Positions 38,566 through 49,965 of a stretch of 64,000 nt of DNA are shown here, in pieces. Source of the stretch: Vigna angularis (taxonomy: Eukaryota; Streptophyta; Magnoliopsida; Fabales; Fabaceae). Positions within the stretch are counted from its first letter, which is position 1. The number at the start of each line of letters is the position of its first letter. A program made the translations under genes and the position numbers. The stretch covers positions 21,000,501-21,064,500 of the forward strand of contig NC_068970.1 of the NCBI RefSeq assembly GCF_016808095.1. Reading direction: 5' to 3'. The notes under the pieces are model-generated. The model did no database searches. It was not told the origin of the DNA and was given only the letters and a program-made list of their open reading frames with translations.

Positions 38566-39415
38566 ATTGAAACTCTATCATCGAAGTTGCTTAGATTATA
38601 AGTCCTTGACATAAGTTGGAATTATTTGACTAATGACATTTTGCCATCTCTCGAGGGATTCACATCTCTAGAAGAACTCTATTTGTCTGACAATGAATTT
38701 GACTCAGATAATCATATCCAAGGTGGAATAATTTTCCCATTTCATTTGTAAAGCTAAGGATACTGATAAGCTTCAGGATAATATATATATATATATATAC
38801 GTATGTAATGTAAGACACTTTACCTTGCAGGTTTATGCTCTATGTTGAAGAATCTTGAGGTCCTTGACTTGTCTTACAACAACTTCAATGACAGTGATAT
38901 TGCATTCTCAGTGGATTTTCATCTCTAAAGTCTTTAAATTTAGGATATAGTGAATTGACTCCAAGATCAATTCTTAGTATGTTACACTTCCTACATTTCA
39001 AATCATCATCATGCTTTTTGGTTGAAAATATATGAGTGTAATGAGTATGTATATTACTAGATATATCAAAGATAAGGTCTCTGGAGATTCTTGAGATGGA
39101 GGGGAACCAGTTGAATGAGACTATTTTTTGGCGTTTAGGTTAGTTGTGCTTATTCTTTATTTTACCGAAGTAGATTCGAATCAATGCAAATATGCATGCT
39201 CTTTATTTAGTGTGTACACTGATAATTAGATGTTGTCAATTTTGTTTCTATCAGAGAAGGATGGATTTATGTGGCCACCCAATTTACAAGTCCTAAAGCT
39301 GACTTCAAACAGTTTCTCCAATGAATTTCTCTCATCTCTAAGTGGGCTTCAACGTCTCAAATCCCTTGATTTAAGATCAAACCGATTAAACAGATTGCTC
39401 GATATAAGTGGTTAG
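38566..39415 (+). pseudogene. Captured fragments of an LRR receptor-like protein gene
   Basis: At least four exon pieces read as plant-type leucine-rich repeats. Near 38586-38720: KLLRL, stop, VLDISWNYLTNDILPSLEG and TSLEELYLSDNEFDSD. Near 38830-38990, after a TTGCAG acceptor: CSMLKNLEVLDLSYNNFND, a frameshift, then SGFSSLKSLNLGYSELTPR. Near 39075-39140: RSLEILEMEGNQLNETIFW. From 39251: EKDGFMWPPNLQVLKLTSNS, then LSGLQRLKSLDLRSNRLNRL, ending before a GT donor at about 39411. Repeats follow the LxxLxLxxN pattern and are separated by short AT-rich introns, as in the multi-intron class of receptor-like proteins. Signal peptide, transmembrane and C-terminal parts are absent. In-frame stops and a frameshift show it is not functional as an LRR protein. 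It lies wholly inside the CACTA element. Confidence 0.8.
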
Positions 39416-40960
39416 TATAACTCTTTTTTTTATGGTGGTTGGACTTAGACTTAGACCTAAAATTTGTAACCTACAAGTCCTACTAAGTACACTTTAAACC
39501 ATTCAATCAATATCAAAGGTTCACTTTGTAGTTGAAGTTTTGCGTAGTTAGAGCACACAGTTGCACGCATTAGAAGCAAAGGCAACAGACCAATAAACTT
39601 TCTCAATCAAACAACATCATACACTGCTGCCACAAGAACATCAAACAGATTCAAGAACATTGTAACTCATAATGAATTTTTAAACGCACAACTTACCTCA
39701 ACCAAGAAAGTCCTTGACGATGGCAACCTTTGTACAGCACGACAGCCATACAAGCCCACAACGACCCCTCCAACGAAGTCCCTCAACCAAGTTCCATCAA
39801 GTTCTGAGCACACCGTCCTGAGGTCGCCACAACACCGTCGTCACGCCGCGGCCACCACCTTCGAACAACCCCCTCGGAATAATGTAATCCCTCAACCACC
39901 ACCCTCCTGACCGACACTATCCTAACGTCGACACAACAATTGCAGAAAAAAGGGGTTAATTTTGATTTCAGAACGACAGAGGAAGATGCTTGGGGGTTCT
40001 GAGGTGAGAGATGAAAAATTGGGGGAAAGCTTCTGTGGAAACTAAAATTTGGAGAATGGGAGAGGGAAATCCCAAATTTTCATTTCACTAGGTCGATGCT
40101 TATACCGACGGCTTATGGGGCCTTCGGTAAACTCAAAAAGCCTTCGGTAATCAACCACTTACATGACCGGCGGTACATCCTTCGGTAAATCAACTTTACC
40201 GAAGGCCCCAAAGGCCGTCGGTATTATTCCTTTGGAAATTAACGCTTTTCCTGTAGTGGGACCACTAATTAATCAGCAAAGACTCTCAAAGATGACTTAG
40301 ACGTCACATGCAACCCTAGATAGTTTGCATGCAAATGAAAACAAAACAGACCAAAGGGAGGAGCAGAAAATCAAACCATTAGCAAAAATGGCCACTCAAA
40401 GGTGAAGGTTAACACTCAGCGGTCAAGCACAAGTGCTCTCTAACTTTGTATAGGCAAGTTGCGCTTAACGTTATACTAGCACTGCTCAACACCACACCAA
40501 AAAACAACTTCAAAACTGAGTTTTGAGGAATCTAGAGACCTATTCAAATGATCAAATTGGTATTTCTAACTTAGTGCATGATTCAAAAACAGATTTAAGT
40601 GTAAAAATGAATATCAATTTGCTCAAATTGCTAGATACTCAAATTCCTCAACTTAAAACCAAAACAAGCGTAATATCACAATTAGCACATTCATCAATTT
40701 TACATACTAGTTTGACCAATTCAGACCAAAACATACATGCATTTCAAATTTACAATACATCAATAGCTTTAAAACGAGGTAGTTAGCTTCCCTTATTTAA
40801 CAAATGACCAAAATGCTCCAAAAAGCCTAAAAGAGTTTCAAAAGCACATGAACCTCTATTTGTTCCTACAAATAATAGAAACATTATCAGCGCATACGGT
40901 TAGAACCTCTAGTCAAGAGAGACTCAAACTAATGACTTAAAAGACACATGCAAGCTAAGT

Positions 40961-41639
40961 GAGACCCACATGCAACATATATAAGAAAAGAAAAAGGAGA
41001 AAAGGTTGAAACTGAACTTACTTAAATAAAGAAACTAGTCGATTCAAATTGAAAAGCTCACCGCCACGATCAATCTTACAGTCTCGGTTCTTCAATCAAG
41101 TGAACAGAGGTTGAGAACTTTTAATGAAAAGTGAGAAAAGTCTAAAAAATAATTTCTAAAGACATTATGTGCTTTAAAATTGTAAAACTCAATCATAACA
41201 AAATTATTTTATTAAAAAAATTTAATATTAAAATAATCGAATTTTTCACTAATTTTAAATTATTACCACTTTTAAAACGTCATTGGTATGTATATATTTA
41301 ATTTTAAAATATTTATAACATCTAACAAAAGTACATATCTTATTAATTGCAATAAATTTATTTTAGTATATAATATCTATAATTAAATTAATAAACACAT
41401 TTAAATCATTCATTTAAGTCAATATTAATTTTTAATTTTTATTATCAAATAATATATCTTTTTTGCAAAATCTCAATATTAATTAAATTTAACAATTTAT
41501 TTAAATTATTATAAAATAATTTTAAAAATTAGGAATGTAATAAAATATTAATTATTTTTATTATCATGTTTTTATTTTCTAAAATTCTTATAATTTCAGT
41601 TTTTCATAAAATTGAAAAAATAGTTTAAAATTTGATTTT
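40961..41639. other. Intergenic DNA
   Basis: Tail of the repeat, then AT-rich sequence. No gene recognised. Confidence 0.35.
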
Positions 41640-42020
41640 CAAATAAAACTGTAACCTATAGTCTCAACGAAATCATGGTTCAGATCTCTAATTTCTTTGC
41701 ATTACTTTGCTTGATGCTTTTTTCTTCTCTTTTTCATTGCTAAAGTGAAATTCATTTTAAAGTACCTCCAATAATGCGAAGTAATTTTGAAAAGAAGAAA
41801 TAATCATATTTTTGAAATTTAAATGTCAGCCGTGGATTCTTACTGGCAAAAAGTAATGAATGAAACAACAACCATTTTATTTTTTATTGTTGGAAGGTAT
41901 GACCTTCAATCCAACACGTTGTTCAGAAGGTATGAACCATTTTTTTTTTCATGTTAAAGAAGAATATTGTGTGTCCTTCCATCACATCTCAGATGGAAAA
42001 TCAAAGGAAAAGACTCCAAA
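41640..42020. repeat. Segmental-duplication marker, copy 2
   Basis: Partner of 11560-11960, in the same orientation and 1.2 kb before SABATH gene 2. The frame 41860-42051 overlaps it but is not conserved in the partner, so no gene is called. Confidence 0.6.
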
Positions 42021-43179
42021 GAATTTGGATCTTTTGCTTAAAAAACCATAAATATTAATTGAAAAATCATTATAAATCTGATTAAAATATAATATCAACC
42101 CTAATTCCAAACAAGTGTCTTACATTTATTGTTTCCTCGATATTATCGGATTACTTATTAAAATATAAATTTAAAGTTTAATATAAAAGATGTTAAAAAG
42201 TTTTACATCTTATAATATATAAATAAATATAAATTTTATTTTATTAATTAATTTTTTAAAATTGAATTAATTTAAAATATATCTTTTAACATATTTAAAA
42301 TAAAGTAACAATTCATATTTTTTCACTTTTGTAAAACCATAAAAATACATATATTAAGGATATATTTATGCAAAATTATATGTGAACACAGTATAGGAAA
42401 TGAAGATAAAAGTTAAAATAGTTATAAATTAATTTTAACTAATACTAAAATTTAGAAAGTATTTACGTTTCATTTCGTTCAAATATATAATGGTTTTAAT
42501 TAGAACTTAAGTATGCAAGTTTTATTTTTATATGTTTAATTTTGATAATCGAATCCTTGTATAATTTTATTTTTTTTGCACTTTAAAATATGTGATATTA
42601 AATGTTTACTTCTTTTATAAGAGTATCTTGTTAGTTATTGTACATTTATTCGTATAAATTAAAAATTTAGAGATTATTGTAACCAGTGTTCATCCGTTTG
42701 TTTACATAAATTTGTATCATTTTTTAAGTAATAATTTATTATTTAAATTTAATAATTTTTAAATTAAAATAATTAATTACCATAAAAAAGGGGTATGCTG
42801 TTTTTACTAGTTTTATATAAATAAATCTAACTATTTCTTTTCACGTATAAAGTATGCACTGTGTTCCATGAGATAGATGCGTATCAATCAAACTTTAATC
42901 ATTATAATCACTTTCTTGGTCATATTTTCCTTTTATGAATTAAGTGCCATACAGGACTCACAGTGACGATAAGGCAGACATACCCCACCTGCAAACTTTT
43001 TGATCAACAATAACTTCTGATGAGATTTCAAGATAATGTTATTTATTTATAATTATGGTAAGAAAACACGAGTTTCTTGTGAAAAAGAGCATGCTCATCA
43101 TCAGTATGTGTCTGTGGTATGAACTAGAATCACACAACAGAAGAAAAAATAAAAGCATTGAAGAATATCAGATAGAAGA
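42021..43179. promoter_or_regulatory. Upstream region of SABATH gene 2
   Basis: AT-rich until about 42830. From about 43055 the sequence aligns with the gene 1 promoter ('agaaaaca..a.tttcttgt.aaaaag', then 'tgtggtatga'). The place of the gene 1 TATA box reads 'catcagtatgtgtc', so no TATA box is seen there. Confidence 0.5.
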
Positions 43180-45199
43180 ATGGAGGTAGCACAGGTACTG
43201 CGCATGAACGGTGGTGCTGGAAAAACAAGCTATGCAAACAACTCTTTTGTTCAGGTATATATACTAACAAGCTTCTCTCTTCATTCTACCCAAATCAAAA
43301 TCTTCTTTTTATAAGATCATTTTTTATTTATATATTAATCAATTTTATTATCATATTGATAAAATAGTTCAATTGTTTTTTTAATTTTATGGGGACTTTT
43401 TTTCATACATATTTCTTACTAAGAATTCATTTTTAATATCAGTCAATGGTTATACTTAAGTCACAAAATTTAAGACATTTTGATTTAAATGTGTTTAGTC
43501 ACAATTCTTCAATCAATTCATCCATCCATGTAAGAAAAAAAAGGAAGTACGATTTTTAAATTTTTTTTTGCAAATTATAAATGTTATAGTTGCTGTTAAA
43601 AGAACCAATGTGTCAATTACCCTTGTAGAAACATGTTTGAACCCATAGATATTGTTGTGACGGATTTTAATTACCATTTTATTAATTTTAATCTAATATA
43701 ATTAAGAAAACCAAATCGAAGCAAAAATTAAGAGATAGACAAATATATAAACATAAAGATGAAAGAGTAAAAATATGTAATTTATTTTGTCCCAAAATAT
43801 TGTATCTCTAGGTTTTAAACCTAACGTAAAGTTAATATATTCGTTGTCTGATTTTAAAATAAACTACACAAATAGTTCTTTTTACAGCAAAAAAAATTAC
43901 AAAAGCATCCTTTTAATATTACATTAATTCAGTAGTAAAAGTTCGACCAGAAAGTAGTGATTGTTATTTATGACTGCCATTGATTTACAGAAAAAGGCGA
44001 TTACTTTATCGAAGCCCATAAGAGAGGAAGCCATTACTGGTTTGTATAGAAGCACACTCCCGAGAAGCTTGGCAATTGCAGATTTGGGTTGCTCTTCTGG
44101 ACCAAACACTTTCTCTGTGGTGTCTGAACTCATCAAGGCCGTGGAGAAGCTTTGTCGGAAGCTGAACCATAAATCTCCAGAGTACAGGCTGTTTCTGAAC
44201 GATCTTCCTGGGAATGACTTCAACAGCATCTTTAACTCCCTTGACAGCTTTAAAGAGAAATTGCAAACACAAATGGAAGGTGGGATTGGTCCATGCTACT
44301 TCTCCGGAGTTCCGGGTTCTTTCTATAGCAGGGTTTTCCCAGATCAAAGCCTTCATTTTGTTCATTCCTCTTACAGCCTTCAATGGCTATCTAAGGTACA
44401 TGTGTATTTAGTAGTTGTGGCTAATATAATACTACATGGAATGGAAATAATAACTGTGATTTATTGATGATTGATAGGTTCCTGAGGGTATAGACAACAA
44501 CAGGGGGAACCTTTATATAGGAAGAACAAGCCCACCAAATGTTGCGAGAGCTTACTACCAGCAATTTCAAAGAGATTTCTCTAGTTTTCTCAAGTGTCGT
44601 GCAGAGGAACTGGTTGAAGAAGGTCGTATGGTTCTCACAATTTTAGGAAGAAGAAACGATGCCGAGGATCCGGCAAGCAAGGAAGGTGGCTACCTTATTT
44701 GGGAGCTTATGGCTATGGCTCTTAGTGAAATGTGTGTGCAGGTAAGGACTTGGTATATATGCTTTGTATATTCAGCGCACTTTGGATACTGATTTCGCAA
44801 CATATACATGAATATATGCAGGGAATAATAAAGGAAGAGGAATTGGATAGTCTTAACATCCCACAGTACACTCCATCACCATCTGAAGTGAAATTGGAAG
44901 TTCTTAAAGAAGGGTCGTTTGTGATCAATCGTGTAGAGGTGTGCCAGGTGAATTGGAATCCTCTTGAAGATTGGAACGCTCTTGAGTTTGAATGTGAAAG
45001 GTCTGAATCACTTCGAGACAGTGGATATAACCTCGCACAGTGCATGAGGTCTGTGGCAGAACCTATTCTGGTTAGCCACTTTGGTGAACATATCATTGAA
45101 GAGGTTTTCAGCCGTTTCCAGAAAATTCTGACTGATCGTATGTCTAAGTGTAAAACCGAGTTCAGCAACATTACGATATTGATGACTAGGAAAGCATAG
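43180..45199 (+). CDS. SABATH carboxyl methyltransferase 2 (salicylate/benzoate type)
   Basis: Exons 43180-43254, 43991-44395, 44478-44741 and 44822-45199, with GT-AG introns in phase 0 at exactly the gene 1 positions, encode 373 residues. Exons 1, 2 and 4 equal those of gene 1 in length; exon 3 has three extra codons, giving RRNDAEDPASKEGGY. All family motifs are kept: SYANNS, Gln25, DLGCSSGPNT, LNDLPGNDFN, GVPGSFYSRVFP and SSYSLQWLSKVP with the same Gln before Trp. The reading frame is intact, so it should make a SAM-dependent carboxyl methyltransferase with probably similar substrate range. Intron 1 is 736 bases against 249 in gene 1. The high protein and intron-position similarity, shared 3' UTR start ('gcaagaagtttgcat') and shared flanks show a segmental duplication. 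The conserved promoter lacks the TATA motif of gene 1. Confidence 0.95.
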
Positions 45200-46380
45200 G
45201 CAAGAAGTTTGCATGTAGGGTTTCTCAAATGCATTATATTGTAGTTGTCGTGAGTTCATCTCTTACCTTCTTCCACGGTCAACTAGTCAAATGTTGGGAT
45301 GAAGAAAAATAATTAGTATAGTAGTGTTGGGTTTTTTCGTTTAGATATATAATCATCTTTTTGAGAGTTAGTATCTATAATTTCTTTCACCATGTCTTTC
45401 AATTTTACTACTAAATAATCTTATAACTCTATGAACCAATTTTACCAGTAAAAATATCTTATAACTCCTTCTATATATAATAATTGCGTTGTTTCATTTT
45501 CATTGTTCAATGTAACCAAACAATAATTTGATTAAACTCAACAAACTTTTGAGTTGGTCTTGGAAATGACATTACGGTGCTCTAAACCACACAAACATCC
45601 CAACGGGATAAAAATGTACCATAACTTGTCTCCCGTTTTAAAAAGGCGTGGTCTATCTACATCCTCCAACTGTTTCTCACATTTGACACTTGTGGGAATC
45701 CTGTGGTCAGTGTAATACAGTTTTATAAACATTTTAAATCGTGACAAGCATTCTAAATGTTGGCTTTCTGAGTGATTAAGCCATTTTTTTCTGAAAAGAA
45801 AATTTATTTTTTAAACATTATTTTTGGATTATCTTACATGATTAATAGTTATGTTAAATAGCATCCACATTTTAAAACATTACATATTCCTCTATATTTT
45901 ATTATAAAAATAATATTCACACACTCTACTTTTAAAACAATTTATTTTGGTGTTTGTAACAAATAATATTGATCTCACTATCGCTTGACAACAACAATAA
46001 ATTAAAATTAAAATTTTAAAATATAGAAATAAAAAAAAATTATTTCAGTATAGTCTTATTGTCTTCTTAAATGATGATGTTAAAAAGGGAACTATTTATG
46101 TAACAAAGTACTCTGTTTCAATCCCACCCATTTTATACAAACCTTCTTCAAAACATCAAACATTTATTTTCGTTATGCCTAATTTTATCAATATTTATAT
46201 TTATATAAAAAAACATAGACAATAATAATTAAGTTGATAAATTAATAAAAATATTTGTTTATACTGAAATAATATTTTTCTAAAAGCATATTTTAATATA
46301 AGATAATTTATGCAAATATATAGTAAGGGCTTACTTTTCTAACCATTAAAATAAATAAGTTGTTTCTTTAAGTTAAACTT
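45200..46380. other. 3' flank of SABATH gene 2
   Basis: Similarity to the gene 1 flank persists to about 45560. A minus-strand frame (45538-45747, 69 residues) is not recognised and is absent after gene 1. The rest is AT-rich. Confidence 0.4.
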
Positions 46381-46499
46381 CTATATATTTTATATGGTTA
46401 CCTTTCGGCCTTAATACATTGGTACTGTAGTCAGACACCGTTTATCAAGAGTTAAGTGTTACCTATTAAGTGTCGACTATCAAAATACATTATATGTAT

Positions 46500-46900
46500 G
46501 TTGCTTACCAAAACTTGTATGTAACCTATCAAGGCTTGTATAATGCTTGTGTTGCCTACTAAGGCTTGTATGTCGCTTGTCGAGACTTGTATACTGCTAC
46601 TAAGGCTTGGTGTCATTTGTCGAGGCTTGTATGATGCTTACTAAGGCTTATATATCGCTCGTTGAAGGATAAATACCACATGCCGAAGGCTATGTGTTAC
46701 TTATCAAAACTTTGAGCCGACATGCATGACCGTTTCTACCTAGCCACAAGCAGACCTGTCTGAGTGTTTCTACTTAACTACAAGCGACCTATTTGATTGT
46801 TATTATTCGACCACAAGTTGGTGTGTTTGATTGTTTCTATAGGCCACAAGCTAGCCTATACGATCACTATTATCCAACTATAAGTCGGCTCGTCTGACTA
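46500..46900. repeat. Two minisatellites inside left LTR
   Basis: 46505-46660: about seven degenerate units of 'aaggcttgtatgtcgcttgtcg', roughly 22-26 bases. 46715-46900: about five units of 'gtctgactgtttctacccagccacaagcc', roughly 33 bases. The same two arrays occur in the right LTR, so they predate the insertion. Confidence 0.8.
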
Positions 46901-47394
46901 CCTTTCGAACTACCAAAGCTAATGATGTATTACTATAACTTAACAAACTCTAGATCAAATAACTAACTCATCTGGTAAATGGGCCACTAGGCCCATCCAC
47001 ACCCATATAGGTAAGGGTTCACAAATGTCATAATTAACCTATAAATAGTACAATGATCGAGGCAAGTAATTTACGTTCATTATTATAACATTAATTGTTA
47101 TTTGATGCACCTGACTAACTTGAGCGTCATGATGTCTTCTACAGGCACACTCATTCTCTGTCTTGAAGAGATGTGGACCTAGAACATTGCAATTTGAAGA
47201 CTAAGCAATCTTTGCTAGAAGTTTGAAGAGTCTTTACACGGTGTACTCAGTCTTGTGAGAACAACGGTTCCTACCGTGGGATTGAGGTATGTGAAGAAAG
47301 AGTTATGTGATACTGAGGAGAAAGATGACAAGCATAAGATAAGTTGGAAATCCCTCTAGTGAAAAGCAATATAAAAAGACTTTCTTAATAGCTT

Positions 47395-48065
47395 TTGACC
47401 TTATTTGGCCTCGACGACTCTCAACCTTGTTCGGCCGCAACATGTATCAACCTTGAAAATTCATTGCCTTGCTCGACCTCAACGGATCTCGACCTTGTTA
47501 AGCCTCGATAGTTATAGGCCTTGTTTAGTTTTTGATCTTATTCGATCTCCGTATTTCTCGACCTTGCTCGCTTTGACAACTTTAGGTCTTGTTCAACTCT
47601 CAACCTTGTTTGGCCTTCGCAATTCTCGGCCTTGTTAGGCCACTACAAGTCTCAACCTTGTTCGGCCTTAACAACTCTCGACCTTGTTTTGCCTCGACAC
47701 TCTCGATCATGTTCGGCCTTGACGACTCTTGGCCTTGTTCGGCCTCAACTATTTCTCAACCTTGGTAGCTCTAGGCCTTGTTCAACTTTTGGCCTTATAT
47801 AGCCTTTATTGCTTTCAACCTTGTTCAGCCTCAACAACTTTTGGCCTTGTTTGGAATCAACAACTCTCGACCTTGTTTGGCCTCGACAGACCTTTGCCTT
47901 ATTCGTCCTCTCTAGCTCTCGGTCTTGTTCGACCTCCACATTTATTAGCCTTGTTTGGGCTCGACAGCTTTGGGCCTTGTTCGGCCTCAATTGCTCTCGG
48001 CCTTGTTCGGTCTCAATGGCTCTCGGCCTTGTTCGGTCTCGATAACTTTCGACCTCGACAACCTT
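47395..48065. repeat. Minisatellite of 'ctcgaccttgttcggcctcgacaa' units
   Basis: More than 20 units of about 26-29 bases with the core CTTGTTCGGCCT. The array is in the interior of the pol-less LTR element and generates several overlapping Leu/Ser/Gly-rich frames on both strands that are not genes. Confidence 0.9.
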
Positions 48066-48424
48066 TATAAGTTGGCCTCAACTTCTCAGTCTCAAAATCT
48101 TGGTCTTTACCTATCTCCTTCAATTTTTCAACCTTAACATGTTGACCTTTACATGTAGGCCTATGTTGACTTGGAACATCTTAGCCTATAGCGATTTGGC
48201 ACATCTTGGTCTATAATGACTTAAAACATCTCAGCCTATGGCGATTTGACACATTTTGGTCTATAATAACCTGAAACATCATGGCTTAAGATGGCTTGGA
48301 ACATCCCAACCTATGATTGACTTCTTTTAACGAGGCATTTTATCTTTAAATTAAAAGGTTTTCACTGTTAAAATTCTATTTGATTATTTTGCAGGCAAGA
48401 AAGTTCATTGTCGCCTATCAAGAA

Positions 48425-48960
48425 GATCTTTGTGGAACCTTTTATGTAGTTCCTTGTCACCTACTTAGGTAGTCTTGGGCAAACCTCCAACACAGTTTCC
48501 TACTGTATACCTATGTAGTTTCCTATCACCTACTTAGGTGGTCTTAGTCGAACCTTCCATGTAGTTTCCACCACCTAACTAGGTGATCTTGGTCGAACCT
48601 TCAATGCAGTTCCTTGTCGCCTACCTAGGCGGTCCTAGTCGAATTTTCCATGTAGTTCCCTGTGGCCTACTTAAGCAGTCCTAGTTGAACTTCCATGTAG
48701 TTCCCTGCCGCCTACTTAGGTGGTCCTGGTTGAACCTTTCAAGCAATTTCATGTTGGCTACCTTACCGATTTGTTTTTAAACAACTTTGAGATTCATGCA
48801 CCACCTACCTTATCGGCCTTGGTTGAACAAATCTCACATGTTGCCTACCTTGCTGGCCTTAATTGAACAATCTTGTGTGTCATTTACTATGCCAACCTCA
48901 GTTCAATAACTCTTACGTGTCACCACCTTGCCGTCTCAATTGAATAACTCCCAAGTTCAT
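48425..48960. repeat. Two further interior minisatellites
   Basis: 48430-48755: about seven units of 'ccatgtagttccctgtcgcctacttaggtggtcctggtcgaacctt', about 45-55 bases. 48750-48960: about four units of 'ttgaacaatctcacatgttgcctaccttgccggcc', about 55 bases. Confidence 0.85.
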
Positions 48961-49569
48961 ATGCTACTTACCTTATCAAGCCCCATATGAGTAAAAGTGA
49001 ATTTTTTTTTCCAATAGTTATTGAAGGAATTATAGAAAAAAGGGTTATGCTTGACAACATACACGTTGGTTGAAAAATACAAGTTATAAAAGGTAAAAGC
49101 AAAAAGACGAGTACTAAACGAAAGAGAACTTCTTGACAACTATTCATCACTCACATCTAGTCAGACCTTACATCCCACCATTCAAACTTCTTCGTCGCTA
49201 AGCTCCTCATGGTTTGGGGGCTACTATACTTAAAAGGTTACAACCAAAGATACAAATTTTGTTTGCATTTGCAAAACTCTACAGGACAACTACCAAGTAC
49301 CTACTGTCAATATCATGTTCCATAAGTCAACTAAAGGCCAACTACAACTATTTTACTAAAGTTCTTCACATGTCTTCATGTCATGAAAAGATTGGGGGTT
49401 GATGTATTGTACATAGTCATTTAGCCTTCAGCCTTATAAATATTAATATTGTCCTAGGACAAATTAGACCATAACACACCCTAGACTACCAGAGTCAAGT
49501 AGTCAAATATTGTCTACTAAGAGCCAGGTGTCGCCGATGAGGTGTTGACTACCAAAACACACCCTATAT

Positions 49570-49965
49570 ATGTCGCTTGCTAAGGCTTGTATGCTACCTA
49601 TTGAATCTTGTATGCTACTTTTCGAAGCTTGTATGCTGCCTATCGAGGCTTATATGTCGCTTGCCGAGGTTTGTAAGCTACCTACGAAGGCTTGTATGTC
49701 ACTTGCTAAAGGATAGATACCGTCCATCGAAGACTACGTGTCACCTACCAAAACTTTGAGTCGACCTACTTGATCGTTTTTACCCAGCCACAAGTCGAAC
49801 TGTTGATTGTTTTTACCCAACCACAAGTTGACCTACCCACTATTTCTACCCGGCCACAAGCCAGTCTATCTAATTGTTACTACCCAATCACAAGCCGACC
49901 TGTCTGACTGTTTCTACCTAGTCACAAGTCAGCCTATACGATCACTACTTCTTGACCATAAGTTG
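49570..49965. repeat. Minisatellites inside right LTR
   Basis: Same two unit types as in the left LTR: 'cttgtatgctacctatcgaag' at 49575-49710 and 'ctgtttctacccagccacaagtcg' at 49755-49960. Copy number and order differ slightly between the LTRs. Confidence 0.8.

Larger units (their letters stand above)
36220..40258. mobile_element. 4-kb CACTA element carrying LRR gene pieces
   Basis: The ends are CACTACAAAAAAGAAGGGC and, as reverse complement of the right end, CACTACAGGAAAAGCGTTA. GGA flanks both ends (36217-36219 and 40259-40261), a three-base target duplication. Both terminal regions carry many ACCGAAGGC / GCCTTCGGT words in both orientations, including a run of about four 33-base units at 36380-36490. 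No transposase domain is seen, so it is non-autonomous. A middle part (38566-39415) holds exons of an LRR receptor-like protein with their introns, and 39690-39920 is GC-rich. The frames 36211-36666 and 36214-36567 are translations of the subterminal array. Confidence 0.92.
35640..40960. repeat. Direct repeat: copy A (split by CACTA) and copy B
   Basis: Copy A runs from about 35740 to 36219 and resumes at 40259 to about 40320. Copy B runs from about 40470 to 40960. Shared landmarks in order: 'acta(gt/gc)actactta/ctgctcaac..c..accaaaaaa', 'gatcaaatt', 'cttagtgc.tgattcaaaaaca', 'aatttg.tcaaat', 'ggtaattag/gtagttagct', 'atttgttccta..aa', then 'gttag.a cc.ct', and 'cttaga/aaagacacatgcaa'. The unit probably belongs to a retrotransposon or satellite-like repeat. 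Copy B has no insertion at the place where the CACTA element sits in copy A. Confidence 0.7.

Noticed and set aside
47405..48137. Several overlapping frames of 60-113 residues rich in Leu, Ser and Gly on both strands
   Set aside because: They are translations of the CTTGTTCGGCCT minisatellite; unit lengths vary, so frames shift along the array.
46500..49965. Possible CRISPR-like regular repeats
   Set aside because: Units are degenerate, adjacent without unique spacers, inside an LTR element in a plant genome.
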